Below, in pieces: positions 25,319 to 34,482 of a DNA stretch of 64,000 nucleotides. The stretch is from Solibacillus sp. FSL R7-0682. GTDB lineage: Bacteria; Bacillota; Bacilli; Bacillales_A; Planococcaceae. A program made the position numbers and the translations under genes. Position 1 is the stretch's first letter, and every line of letters begins with the position of its first letter. The notes beneath the pieces are model-generated. The model was not told the DNA's origin and did no database searches. It saw only the letters and a list, made by a program, of their open reading frames with translations. Where the stretch lies: NCBI RefSeq assembly GCF_038005985.1, contig NZ_JBBOUI010000001.1:1198001-1262000 (forward strand), given 5' to 3'.

Positions 25319-25702
25319 ATGATGGTGACAAAAGGTAAATCTTTTAAAAACCATTTACATATTGGAGTGGTGAATATAAAAAAGAAAAAGTATTTATTAG
25401 GAATTATCGCTGTGATTTTAGTTATACCTATTATTTATGTACAAAGTAACAAAATAATCTATGCTAACAAAGTGTCACAATATCTTATTGAAGAAAAGGG
25501 TTATAAAAAAGAAGAAATTAAAACAATTGAAGGTGTATGGGGGAAAAAGCTCCCGGCCTTTTATGTAGTCGTTATTTTTAAAGATGAACCGAATATCGAA
25601 TATACTTATTTTGCCCATAGCAAAGTTGGCCAATTTGAATTTAGATCGATTAATGGTACATCAGTGTCAATTGATGAATTAATAAACTATGAATCAGATT
25701 AA
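25319..25702 (+). CDS. Small membrane-anchored DUF3139-like protein
   Basis: Up to 127 residues. A lysine-rich segment (NIKKKKYLL) precedes one membrane helix (GIIAVILVIPIIYVQSN) and a short extracellular domain containing YLIEEKGYKKEEIKTIEGVW, which resembles DUF3139 proteins. Function unknown. The start is uncertain. ATG 25319 has no ribosome binding site, and GTG 25370 lies only 2 bases after GGAG; relatives usually start just before the lysine cluster, which favours the region around 25370. Confidence 0.65.
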   Translation: MMVTKGKSFKNHLHIGVVNIKKKKYLLGIIAVILVIPIIYVQSNKIIYANKVSQYLIEEKGYKKEEIKTIEGVWGKKLPAFYVVVIFKDEPNIEYTYFAHSKVGQFEFRSINGTSVSIDELINYESD

Positions 25703-25762
25703 TAGGAAGGTTTGAACTTGGTTGGGATGGCCTTTTAGACTAGTAACAGGTGCATAATTAAA

Positions 25763-25794
25763 CCAGCAAACATTAAGTGATTAATGTCTGCTGG
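25763..25794 (-). terminator. Hairpin downstream of kdpE
   Basis: CCAGCAAACATTAA and TTAATGTCTGCTGG form a 14-bp stem with one mismatch and a GTGA loop. On the minus strand it is followed by GTTTAATTAT, a weak T-tract, so it probably ends kdpDE transcription. Confidence 0.55.
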
Positions 25795-25849
25795 CTAAGG
25801 CATGATTTGGAATCTTAATCGTTTCGATAGTGAACTATGGATGTAGGGG

Positions 25850-26545
25850 CTAATTTTTTATCATTCTATAACCAACGCCAATATGTGTTTGAATATATTT
25901 TTGTTGACTCTCACTTTCAATCTTTTTTCGCAATGTAGCCATAAATACTCGTAATGATGCGACATCGTTCTCCCAAGTACTTCCCCAAATTTCTTTTGTA
26001 ATGTAGTTATGGGTTAATACCTTTCCAATATTTTTGGATAAGAGAACAAGTAATTTATATTCTATGGGTGTTAAATGAAGTTCAGTCCCTTTTAGGAAAG
26101 CACAGCCCGCCGCATAATCAATCGATAGATCCCCATTTGCAAAATGTAAATTTTGTTGGGCACTATCTGTGTGATGATAATGAATTCTCCGAATCGCGAC
26201 ACGTAAACGTGCGAGAAGTTCTTCGACAGAAAAGGGCTTCGTTAAGTAATCATCAGCTCCTGCATCGAGCGCATCAATCTTATCTTGGTCCATGCTCCGT
26301 GCACTTACTACAATAATCGGCATGGTAGACCAGGATCGAATCTTTTTAATAATTTCAACGCCATCCATATCAGGTAATCCTAAATCTAAAATGACGATAT
26401 CAGGGTTGTGAGAGACAGCTTCTAGTATTGCCTGACTACCATTACTTGCAGTTAGGAAGCGATAGTTTTGTGTTTCTAGTGTTGTCGTAATTAAACGTTG
26501 TATCGCTTCATCATCTTCTACAATTAAAATAAATGGCTTACTCAT
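25850..26545 (-). CDS. kdpE: KdpE, OmpR-family response regulator
   Basis: A 231-residue response regulator. The receiver domain (1-115) has the acidic pair VEDDE, the phosphoacceptor Asp in PDIVILDLGLPDMDG and the Lys in YLTKPFSVEELLAR. The C-terminal winged helix (about 130-228, with LTPIEYKLLVLLSKN) is OmpR/PhoB type. It overlaps kdpD by 4 bases, so the pair is co-translated. Its target is expected to be kdpFABC, whose shared intergenic region carries a matching pair of OmpR-type half-sites. ATG 26545 follows AGGAGG. Confidence 0.95.
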   Translation of the reverse strand: MSKPFILIVEDDEAIQRLITTTLETQNYRFLTASNGSQAILEAVSHNPDIVILDLGLPDMDGVEIIKKIRSWSTMPIIVVSARSMDQDKIDALDAGADDYLTKPFSVEELLARLRVAIRRIHYHHTDSAQQNLHFANGDLSIDYAAGCAFLKGTELHLTPIEYKLLVLLSKNIGKVLTHNYITKEIWGSTWENDVASLRVFMATLRKKIESESQQKYIQTHIGVGYRMIKN

Positions 26546-29235
26546 AAGTCAACCTCCTGTGTTTGTAATGTAAAACGAAAAATCGTACCTGATGGACTCC
26601 GATCATGGACAGTTAACGTCCCGCCATGTGCTTGAATAATTGATTTACATAAAGCTAAACCAATCCCCATACCTCTTCGACTATCTGCTATACCTTGATT
26701 TACCGTATAAAACATTTCAAAGAGCCTCTCTTTTGCAACCGTATCAATCCCATTTCCATTATCCGCTACTTCAACGACAATCCAATTATCTATCTTATTT
26801 GTGGAAATAACGATTTCCGAACCAATAGGTGTATACTTGATCGCATTATCAATTAAATTAATAAGAACTTGAATGATTAAACGAGAATCAAGTTTTGCCA
26901 TGATGAGATTTTCAGATTCTTCAACCTTAATAATATGTTCAATACGTTTGCGATTAATATGCTTGAGCGCTTCTTCGATTACTTCTTCAATCAGCTCAGC
27001 TTTCATATTAATTTGCATCGTGCCTTCTTCGATCCGTGTAATAGAAAGTAAGTTTTCTACTAAATTAATAAGCCATTTTGCATCATCATAAATATCCTCA
27101 TATAAACGAATTTTTGTATTTTCATCAATGTGATTACTACTACTAAGTAATATATTAGCATTGCCTGAAATGGTCGTTAAAGGTGTACGCAGGTCATGGG
27201 ATATAGCTCGCAATAAATTTGCTCGTAGTTGTTCATTTTTTGCTTGGGAAACAGCCTCTTCTCGCATTCGAATAAAATATTCCCTTTCAAGCGCTAAGGC
27301 GCATTCACCAAGGATAGATAATACTAAATTATTTTCAAATGTATCAAGTGTTTCCGATTGATTTAATGGTATCCCTATAACACCATATACATTTAAGTTA
27401 GTACGAACTGCTAAATATAAGCATTTGGCACTGCTTAAAGTATTTGTTGATGCTCCGGCGTGTTTATTGTTTTTAAATACCCAAGTTGCAACGGCTAATT
27501 CTCTTTCTGTGAGTAGTTCAGTGGTATCACAATAAGTTTCTTTATTTAGAACAATATTTGGTTGTACTAACTCGTTTTCAATTGTTGGATAATAGACGAT
27601 TTGACGATTTAATAGTTTAGCTAATTGTTTAGCAGTTGTATTTAAAATGGCCACAGAACTAGTTGCCTGCTGAAGTAACTGGTTTGTTTCTAGTAATATT
27701 TTTGTTCGGTAAGCTGTTTCAGCGGAAACTTGCGCCTGTCTTCGAAGTTTACTTGCTAACGTACCGATTGAAAATGCTGTGATAAACATAATAACAAATG
27801 TAACTTGATAACTTGATTCTCTTGCGGTAAGGGAATACATTGGGTCGGTAAAAAAGAAATTAAAGGCAATGACACTTAGTGCAGCCATTAATATACTAAT
27901 TAACCGGTTTGCAATTAAAATAGCCGTTATTAGGACGCCTAGTATATACATATTAATGATGTTTGTATCACTAAATTCAAGCTCTTGAAATAAAAAACCT
28001 ACAATTGTTGTGAGAGCTAAAATGACACCCATTTTGACTAAATCAACGAGTGCGAAAGAAAATTTTACTTTTGCTTCTTTTTTTGCTTTATAAGGTTTAG
28101 TTTGTTGATCTGGGATAACATATATATCTAAATTCGGAGCTAACAGTGTGAGCTGCTCTGTAAATGATTTTTTTATATGAAGAAAAGTGCGTTGTGTATT
28201 GGAACGACCAATGACAACTTTTGTGACACTTGTATATCGTGCGAATTCAGAAATTTGGAAGGCTACGTCTGTACCGTGAACTTTTTCAATTGTTGCACCG
28301 AGCTGTTCGGCTAAGCGCATATTTTTTCGTAATCTTGCCTTATTGTTTTCGGTCCAGTTGGAAAAAGAAGGCGTTTCAACAAATAAGGCTGTGAAATGTC
28401 CTTTAAAAGCATTGGCCATACGTGCAGCGTTTCGAATAATTTTCTCGTTGGAAGGAGAGGACGATAAGCATACTAAAATATGTTCTCCCGCATTCAACTG
28501 ATCTTTTATCTTTGATTTAGTTTTTTCCGCAACATAATGGACACGGTCAGCTGTACGTCTTAAAGCAAGTTCGCGCAACGCAACTAAATTTTCTAACTGA
28601 AAGAAGTTTAGAACCGCTTTTTCCGCTTGCAGCTGCTGATAGATTTTTCCTTCATTTAACCTTTCTAAAAGGTCTATTGGCTCAATATCAACTAATGTCA
28701 CTTGATTGGCTTCATCAAAAAAATAATCAGGAATTCGTTCCCGTACAATGACGCCTGTAATGGAAGCAACTAAATCTTTTAAGCTTTCAATATGTTGAAC
28801 ATTCACAGTTGTATAGACATCTATACCCGCCTTTAAAAGCTCCTGAATATCTTGATAACGTTTAACATGCCTCGCCTCTACAGAATTGGTATGGGCAAGT
28901 TCATCTACTAATAGTAGTTGGGGTTTTCTTGTTAATGCAGCATCTAAATCAAACTCCTGAAGCGTTATCCCTTTATGTTCAATAACATGTGTCGGTAATT
29001 GCTCTAGTCCCTCTATTAATGCGGTTGTTTCTGGTCTTGCGTGTGGTTCGATATAACCAATCACAACATCTATTCCATGACACTTCATCTCATGGGCTGC
29101 TTTTAGCATTGCATAGGTTTTACCGACACCAGCTGCATAACCAAAAAAGATTTTTAACTGTCCCTGGTGTTGCTCTTTTTTAATGGTGAAGATCCGTTTC
29201 AGAATTGTATCAGGGTTTTCTCGCTCGAAATTCAT
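26542..29235 (-). CDS. kdpD: KdpD, osmosensitive K+ channel sensor histidine kinase
   Basis: About 897 residues. Domains in order: KdpD N-terminal P-loop domain (GYAAGVGKTYAML, about 20-230), universal stress protein domain (about 250-375), four membrane helices (about 395-500), a GAF-like region, HisKA (AISHDLRTPLTTISG) and HATPase_c (NLIDNAIKYTP; RRGMGIGLALCKSI). The USP domain has S-S-S at residues 260-262 and FTALF at 283-287 with exactly 20 residues between (numbered from the longer ATG 29241), close to the SxS-x20-FTAxY c-di-AMP motif reported for S. aureus KdpD. ATG 29235 is preferred because GAGGG lies six bases upstream; ATG 29241 abuts that site. Divergent from kdpFABC. Confidence 0.95.
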   Translation of the reverse strand: MNFERENPDTILKRIFTIKKEQHQGQLKIFFGYAAGVGKTYAMLKAAHEMKCHGIDVVIGYIEPHARPETTALIEGLEQLPTHVIEHKGITLQEFDLDAALTRKPQLLLVDELAHTNSVEARHVKRYQDIQELLKAGIDVYTTVNVQHIESLKDLVASITGVIVRERIPDYFFDEANQVTLVDIEPIDLLERLNEGKIYQQLQAEKAVLNFFQLENLVALRELALRRTADRVHYVAEKTKSKIKDQLNAGEHILVCLSSSPSNEKIIRNAARMANAFKGHFTALFVETPSFSNWTENNKARLRKNMRLAEQLGATIEKVHGTDVAFQISEFARYTSVTKVVIGRSNTQRTFLHIKKSFTEQLTLLAPNLDIYVIPDQQTKPYKAKKEAKVKFSFALVDLVKMGVILALTTIVGFLFQELEFSDTNIINMYILGVLITAILIANRLISILMAALSVIAFNFFFTDPMYSLTARESSYQVTFVIMFITAFSIGTLASKLRRQAQVSAETAYRTKILLETNQLLQQATSSVAILNTTAKQLAKLLNRQIVYYPTIENELVQPNIVLNKETYCDTTELLTERELAVATWVFKNNKHAGASTNTLSSAKCLYLAVRTNLNVYGVIGIPLNQSETLDTFENNLVLSILGECALALEREYFIRMREEAVSQAKNEQLRANLLRAISHDLRTPLTTISGNANILLSSSNHIDENTKIRLYEDIYDDAKWLINLVENLLSITRIEEGTMQINMKAELIEEVIEEALKHINRKRIEHIIKVEESENLIMAKLDSRLIIQVLINLIDNAIKYTPIGSEIVISTNKIDNWIVVEVADNGNGIDTVAKERLFEMFYTVNQGIADSRRGMGIGLALCKSIIQAHGGTLTVHDRSPSGTIFRFTLQTQEVDL

Positions 29236-29320
29236 CCTCATCCCTCATTTATCATTCTAGTTTTTACAATAGTATAGCGTTGTAGATGTTAACGCAGAAT
29301 AAGTATATACCTATCAGACA

Positions 29321-29405
29321 TTAAGATTGTATAAAGATTTTCCTCTACGTGTCTCCTTTCACAATGATGCTTTCATTCAAATTCTCCATCTTAATACAAT
29401 CTTTA
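29321..29405. promoter_or_regulatory. Inverted pair of putative KdpE-binding sites
   Basis: TTAAGATTGTATAAAGAT (29321-29338) and, inverted, ATCTTAATACAATCTTTA (29388-29405) agree at 16 of 18 bases. Within each arm the half-site AAGAT recurs 11 bases later, the periodicity of OmpR-family dimers. The arms lie 67 bases apart in the 241-base region shared by kdpD and kdpF, so each promoter may have one site. Confidence 0.55.
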
Positions 29406-29476
29406 TTTTATTCATTGTCTTCCTAACACTATATTAATTTTGAATTTTGTATTGTTGTGTTAGAGGGGGAATGAGC

Positions 29477-29566
29477 ATGCAATTTATTATTAGTACAATT
29501 GGAATATTAGCAGTCATTTTACTGTTTTACTATATTGTAATTTTGCTAAGGGGGGACCGAGCATGA
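29477..29566 (+). CDS. kdpF: KdpF, small membrane subunit of the Kdp ATPase
   Basis: A 29-codon gene starting at ATG 29477 after GAGGGGGAATG. The product is MQFIISTIGILAVILLF followed by [12 protein letters not shown]: a single membrane helix with a short positive tail, the normal length and pattern of KdpF, which stabilises KdpABC. It overlaps the start of kdpA by 4 bases (ATGA). It is short enough to be missed by automatic calling. Confidence 0.88.
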   Translation: MQFIISTIGILAVILLFYYIVILLRGDRA

Positions 29567-31380
29567 TGAATTTAATACTTCAATACGCCTTGTATTTAAT
29601 TATTCTAGTACTACTTGCAATTCCACTTGGTAAATACATTGGAAAAGTGATGAACGGAGATCGCGTTATCCTTTCAACAATCCTTCATCCAATAGAAAAA
29701 AGCATCTATAGTTTATTAAAAATAAAGCCTATTGATGAAATGGATTGGAAAAAATATTTCGTCTCCGTATTACTCTTTAGTGGGATAGGCTTTTTATTTC
29801 TCTTCATTTTACAGTTATTACAGGGAGTTTTAATTGGAAATCCTCAAGGTGTTCCGAATATGAGCTGGCATTTATCGTTTAATACAGCAATAAGTTTCAT
29901 CACAAATACAAACTGGCAAGCTTATACGGGTGAAGCACAAGCTTCCTATTTAGTGCAGATGATTGGGTTAACAGTTCAAAACTTTGTCTCAGCAGCGACA
30001 GGAATTGCTGTATTATTTGCACTTATTAGAGGGTTAATGCGAGTGAAAGGCAATAGTCTTGGTAGCTTTTGGGTTGATATAACGAGAGTGAATTTATACA
30101 TTCTTTTACCACTAAGCTTCGTCATATCAATCGTTCTCGTTTCACAAGGTGTTGTTCAAAATTTGAAGTCAGCTGAATCGGTGCAATTACTTGAACCAAT
30201 TGCAATTCATGAAGACGGTACGCTAATTGAGGGAGCTACAATTCATATTGCAACAGATGAAGTCATTGTAAACGGGGAGGTCGTAAAGGATGCCCAAATT
30301 ATAACAGAGCAGTTTGTTCCAATGGGAACAGCCGCGAGTCAAATTGCAATTAAACAATTAGGCACAAACGGCGGAGGCTTCTTTGGCGTAAACTCAGCAC
30401 ACCCACTGGAAAATCCAACAGCACTTTCTAATTTACTCGAGTTGCTTGCCATATTAATAATTCCTGTCTCATTGTGTTTCACTTTTGGCTTCATTATAAA
30501 GGATAAAAAACAAGGCTATGCGATATTTACTGCGATGTTTATGATCCTTGTATTAGCAGTTTTTGGTTTAGCGGTAGCAGAGCATATGGCTACGCCGCAA
30601 CTTGCGCAAGATGGATTGGTTGATTTATCAATAGGTGAGCAAGCTGGGGGCAATATGGAAGGGAAGGAAGCGCGGTTTGGTATTGCGTCATCTGTAATTT
30701 GGACGGCATATACAACAGCGGCCTCAAATGGTTCGGTGAATTCAATGCTAGATAGTTATACGCCACTTGGAGGCATGATTCCAATGGTATTAATGCAACT
30801 AGGTGAAGTTGTTTTTGGTGGTGTTGGTAGCGGGCTATATGGCATGTTATCGTTTGTGATTTTAACGGTATTTATAGCAGGGCTAATGGTTGGACGTACA
30901 CCGGAATATTTAGGGAAAAAAATTGAACCTTATGAGATGAAATGGGCGGTGCTTTGCTGTTTAGCAACACCAATGGCTATTTTAGTAAGCGGTGGCATTG
31001 CAGCTCTAGTTCCAACGATTGCAAATAGTTTAAATGACTTAGGTCCGCACGGGTTTTCAGAGTTTCTATATGCTTTTACGTCTGCAGGTGCAAATAATGG
31101 ATCTGCCTTTGCAGGATTTGTAGCAAACACACCTTTTATAAATGTAATCTTAGGTTTATCGATGGTATTTGCTCGTTTTGTTCCCATTCTTTGTGCATTA
31201 GCGATTGCAGGTAACCTAGTTCAAAAAAAGAAAATGGCGGCAACTGTAGGTACGTTATCAACGAACAGTGGGTTATTCATCTTTATATTAACGTTCGTCA
31301 TACTGTTGATTGGGGCCTTAAGCTTTCTACCAGCGATTGCACTTGGTCCAATTGCAGAATATATGATCATGTTACGTTAG
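29563..31380 (+). CDS. kdpA: KdpA, potassium-translocating subunit
   Basis: The K+-selective channel-like subunit of the high-affinity KdpFABC P-type ATPase. About ten membrane helices with pore-loop signatures such as [34 protein letters not shown] and [13 protein letters not shown]. At 605 residues it is some 40-50 longer than the usual 555-565. The excess sits at about residues 203-253, just before the TNGGGFF loop, as an acidic beta-like insert ([20 protein letters not shown], then a [11 protein letters not shown] segment) facing outside. ATG 29563 or 29566 both fit AGGGGGG at 29549-29555. Confidence 0.94.
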   Translation: MMNLILQYALYLIILVLLAIPLGKYIGKVMNGDRVILSTILHPIEKSIYSLLKIKPIDEMDWKKYFVSVLLFSGIGFLFLFILQLLQGVLIGNPQGVPNMSWHLSFNTAISFITNTNWQAYTGEAQASYLVQMIGLTVQNFVSAATGIAVLFALIRGLMRVKGNSLGSFWVDITRVNLYILLPLSFVISIVLVSQGVVQNLKSAESVQLLEPIAIHEDGTLIEGATIHIATDEVIVNGEVVKDAQIITEQFVPMGTAASQIAIKQLGTNGGGFFGVNSAHPLENPTALSNLLELLAILIIPVSLCFTFGFIIKDKKQGYAIFTAMFMILVLAVFGLAVAEHMATPQLAQDGLVDLSIGEQAGGNMEGKEARFGIASSVIWTAYTTAASNGSVNSMLDSYTPLGGMIPMVLMQLGEVVFGGVGSGLYGMLSFVILTVFIAGLMVGRTPEYLGKKIEPYEMKWAVLCCLATPMAILVSGGIAALVPTIANSLNDLGPHGFSEFLYAFTSAGANNGSAFAGFVANTPFINVILGLSMVFARFVPILCALAIAGNLVQKKKMAATVGTLSTNSGLFIFILTFVILLIGALSFLPAIALGPIAEYMIMLR

Positions 31381-31393
31381 GAGGAAATTGAAA

Positions 31394-33460
31394 ATGACGA
31401 CAGAAACGAAAAATATATTATTAAATAAACGTTTACTTTCAAGAGCATTAAAAGATTCTATTTTAAAATTTAGTCCGATAGATCAATCAAAAAATCCAGT
31501 AATGTTACTCGTATATATTAGTGCAATTTTAACGTCAATATTATGGATTATATCCTTATTTGGTATAAAGGATGCCTCTTCAAGTTACACGCTAACGATT
31601 GCAGTCATCTTATGGTTTACCGTACTTTTTGCTAACTTTGCCGAAGCAATCGCTGAAGGAAAAGGGAAAGCACAAGCCGATACTCTAAGAGCTGCCAAAA
31701 AAGATGTAGCAGCAAACAAATTAATAAGTATTGAAGATTTAGATAATATCGAAGTTGTTTCCTCTGCCATCTTGCAAAAAGGTGATCTTGTGCTAGTGCG
31801 AGCAGGGGAACTAATACCGGCTGATGGTGAGGTTATAGAAGGTGCTGCTTCAGTCGATGAAAGTACGATAACCGGTGAATCTGCTCCTGTTATACGAGAA
31901 AGTGGTGGTGACCGTAGTGCAGTAACAGGCGGTACAGTCGTTATTTCAGATGCACTTATTATTAAAGTGTCTAGTATTCCAGGAGAGAGTTTTTTAGATA
32001 AAATGATTGCCATGGTTGAAGGGGCAGCACGTAAAAAGACACCGAATGAATTAGCGCTTCAAATATTCCTTGTCGCATTATCCATAATTTTTATTTTAGT
32101 AACGCTGTCGTTGTATACATTTACTTCCTTTTCAGCCAATTTAGTAGGAGAAAGGAATCCAATTTCGGTCACAACACTTGTTGCATTACTTGTATGTTTA
32201 GCACCAACAACGATTGGGGCATTGCTTTCAGCAATTGGTATTGCAGGAATGAGTAGACTTAATCAAGCAAATGTTCTTGCAATGAGTGGACGTGCGATAG
32301 AAGCAGCAGGTGATGTCGATATATTAATGCTGGATAAAACAGGAACAATTACAATTGGTAACCGTCAAGCAACAGCTTTTGTTCCAGTTGATGGTGTCAC
32401 AGTTGAGGAATTAGCCGATGCTGCTCAGTTATCGTCGCTGGCAGATGAAACACCTGAGGGACGTAGCATTGTAATACTGGCAAAAGAGGCATTCGGAATC
32501 CGTGGACGATCAATGAAGGAACAACCATTGCATTTTATTCCTTTCAGTGCGAAAACGCGCATGAGTGGAGTTGATTTTGCAGGTAATGAAATTCGAAAAG
32601 GTGCAGCTGAAGTTATTAAAACTTATATACAACAACAAGGAGGAACGTATAGTAAACAATGTGAGGAAGCTGTGAGGCAAATCGCAGAAAAAGGTGGAAC
32701 ACCATTAGTTGTGGCAAAAAATTTTAGAGTGTTAGGTGTTATTTACTTAAAAGATATAGTGAAACAAGGTGTACAAGAGAAATTTGCAGACTTACGCAAA
32801 ATGGGCATAAAAACGATCATGATTACTGGAGATAACCCGATAACTGCAGCGGCAATTGCAGCAGAGGCAGGAGTTGATGATTTTTTGGCTGGTGCTACGC
32901 CTGAAGCAAAGCTTGAGATGATAAGAGCGTTTCAGAAAAAGGGCCATCTAGTTGCGATGACAGGTGATGGAACGAATGATGCCCCAGCGCTTGCACAAGC
33001 AGATGTAGCCGTTGCAATGAATACTGGAACACAAGCTGCAAAAGAGGCAGGAAATATGGTTGATCTTGATTCCTCACCAACAAAATTAATTGAAATTGTT
33101 CGAATAGGGAAGCAATTACTAATGACAAGAGGTAGCTTAACGACATTTTCTATTGCCAATGATTTAGCCAAATATTTCGCGATTATCCCAGCATTATTTA
33201 TCGATTTATATCCCGAGCTAAATAAGTTAAATTTGATGCAATTGAGTAGTCCAAAAAGCGCAATATTATCAGCAATCATTTACAATGCTTTAATTATTAT
33301 TGCATTAATTCCGTTAGCACTTAATGGAGTAAAATACCGTGAATTACCTGCAGAAAAATTATTAACTAGAAATATTTTTATTTATGGACTTGGAGGTATT
33401 GTTACACCATTTATCATGATTAAGTTAATCGATATTTTACTTGATCTAGTTATTTTTTAA
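31394..33460 (+). CDS. kdpB: KdpB, catalytic P-type ATPase subunit
   Basis: A 688-residue P-type ATPase energising K+ uptake. The actuator motif TITGESAPV, the phosphorylated D314 in [12 protein letters not shown] and the hinge [20 protein letters not shown] are all intact. ATG 31394 is chosen since AGGAGG (31379-31384) lies nine bases upstream; TTG 31388 would be only three bases away. It lies 13 bases after kdpA and 17 before kdpC, in one operon. Confidence 0.96.
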   Translation: MTTETKNILLNKRLLSRALKDSILKFSPIDQSKNPVMLLVYISAILTSILWIISLFGIKDASSSYTLTIAVILWFTVLFANFAEAIAEGKGKAQADTLRAAKKDVAANKLISIEDLDNIEVVSSAILQKGDLVLVRAGELIPADGEVIEGAASVDESTITGESAPVIRESGGDRSAVTGGTVVISDALIIKVSSIPGESFLDKMIAMVEGAARKKTPNELALQIFLVALSIIFILVTLSLYTFTSFSANLVGERNPISVTTLVALLVCLAPTTIGALLSAIGIAGMSRLNQANVLAMSGRAIEAAGDVDILMLDKTGTITIGNRQATAFVPVDGVTVEELADAAQLSSLADETPEGRSIVILAKEAFGIRGRSMKEQPLHFIPFSAKTRMSGVDFAGNEIRKGAAEVIKTYIQQQGGTYSKQCEEAVRQIAEKGGTPLVVAKNFRVLGVIYLKDIVKQGVQEKFADLRKMGIKTIMITGDNPITAAAIAAEAGVDDFLAGATPEAKLEMIRAFQKKGHLVAMTGDGTNDAPALAQADVAVAMNTGTQAAKEAGNMVDLDSSPTKLIEIVRIGKQLLMTRGSLTTFSIANDLAKYFAIIPALFIDLYPELNKLNLMQLSSPKSAILSAIIYNALIIIALIPLALNGVKYRELPAEKLLTRNIFIYGLGGIVTPFIMIKLIDILLDLVIF

Positions 33461-33477
33461 AAAGGAGTAATGAGAAA

Positions 33478-34083
33478 ATGAGCTTGTTAAAAGTTACATT
33501 ATGGAGAGCAATTTTAATCTTTCTAGTGTTCACAATTGTATGTGGGGGTATCTATCCTTTATTGATGACGGCATTTGCCCAAGTAACATTTCCTGAAAAA
33601 GCGAATGGGAGTTTACTTGAAGTAGACGGGAAAATGTATGGCTCTGAATTGCTAGGTCAACAGTTTACTGAACAATCACACATGTGGGGACGAATTATGC
33701 AAATCGATACAGCAACTTATAAAGATTCAGAAGGGAAATCATTAATGTATGCATATCCAGCTAATATAAGCCCTGCCAGTGATCAATATGAAGCATTGGT
33801 AGCTAAACGGATTGTTACTATTCAAGAAGCCCATCCTAACAAAGTTGGGGTGCCAGTTCCAGTTGATTTAGTGACAGCTTCAGGTAGTGGTTTAGATCCA
33901 AGTATTTCTATTGCAGCTGCTATGTATCAAGTGGAGAGACTAGCTGAGCATAATCACCTACCGATAGAAGAAGTAAAAAGAATAGTTCGCGAATGTACAG
34001 AAGCCCCATTATTCGGCCTATTTGGGGAAAAAACAGTAAATGTATTAAAAGTGAATTTAATGCTAGAGGGCATAATAAAATAA
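33478..34083 (+). CDS. kdpC: KdpC, chaperone-like subunit of the Kdp ATPase
   Basis: A 201-residue protein with one N-terminal membrane helix (about 10-32) and an extracytoplasmic domain with the family patterns GSELLGQQFTEQSHMWGR, YPANISPASDQY and SGSGLDPSISIAAAMYQVER. ATG 33478 follows AAAGGAG. Last gene of kdpFABC; a terminator lies 40 bases after the stop. Confidence 0.95.
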   Translation: MSLLKVTLWRAILIFLVFTIVCGGIYPLLMTAFAQVTFPEKANGSLLEVDGKMYGSELLGQQFTEQSHMWGRIMQIDTATYKDSEGKSLMYAYPANISPASDQYEALVAKRIVTIQEAHPNKVGVPVPVDLVTASGSGLDPSISIAAAMYQVERLAEHNHLPIEEVKRIVRECTEAPLFGLFGEKTVNVLKVNLMLEGIIK

Positions 34084-34119
34084 ATCCTTTCTAGTTGTTA
34101 AAAATATTCCTCCCCATAA

Positions 34120-34158
34120 AATGTAGTGTTAGATTTCACTCTAGCACTACATTTTTTT
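34120..34158 (+). terminator. Terminator of kdpFABC
   Basis: AATGTAGTGTTA and TAGCACTACATT pair (one G-T) around a 10-base loop and are followed by TTTTTT. Confidence 0.85.
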
Positions 34159-34383
34159 ATTTACATCCCCCTTCTTTTACTAATTATAATGGTCCTTAAG
34201 TGTAATTTGGATTTTATAAGACCGAGTGACAAAAGTCATTGTTTTAAAATTTTTAAATGCTACTTATTAGCCTTTTATACCAAAAAATAGATTTTTTAAT
34301 AAAATATATCTTGATTTTCATATTTTTCTAAACATATTATTGTTTTTGAAGAATTTGATTTTTTGTATTTTTTTGATTAAAAG

Positions 34384-34440
34384 CAATATCGTTCTTCTCT
34401 TTGGTTAAGAACTTTCGATTGATTGAAAGTTCCAATATCG
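34384..34440 (+). repeat. Palindrome framed by a short direct repeat, upstream of the M60 gene
   Basis: In the 324-base gap before the M60 protease, GAACTTTC (34409-34416) and GAAAGTTC (34425-34432) form a perfect inverted repeat. CAATATCG occurs on both sides at 34384-34391 and 34433-34440. It lies 42 bases before the ATG and may act on transcription or in the leader mRNA. The rest of the gap is AT-rich without recognisable features. Confidence 0.4.
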
Positions 34441-34482
34441 GAATTTTTAAATATTTATATTTATACACTAGGAGGCAACAAT

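Noticed and set aside
31585-32013. 142-codon antisense open frame in kdpB
   Set aside because: Opposite strand of a highly conserved ATPase, with no ribosome binding site or homology.
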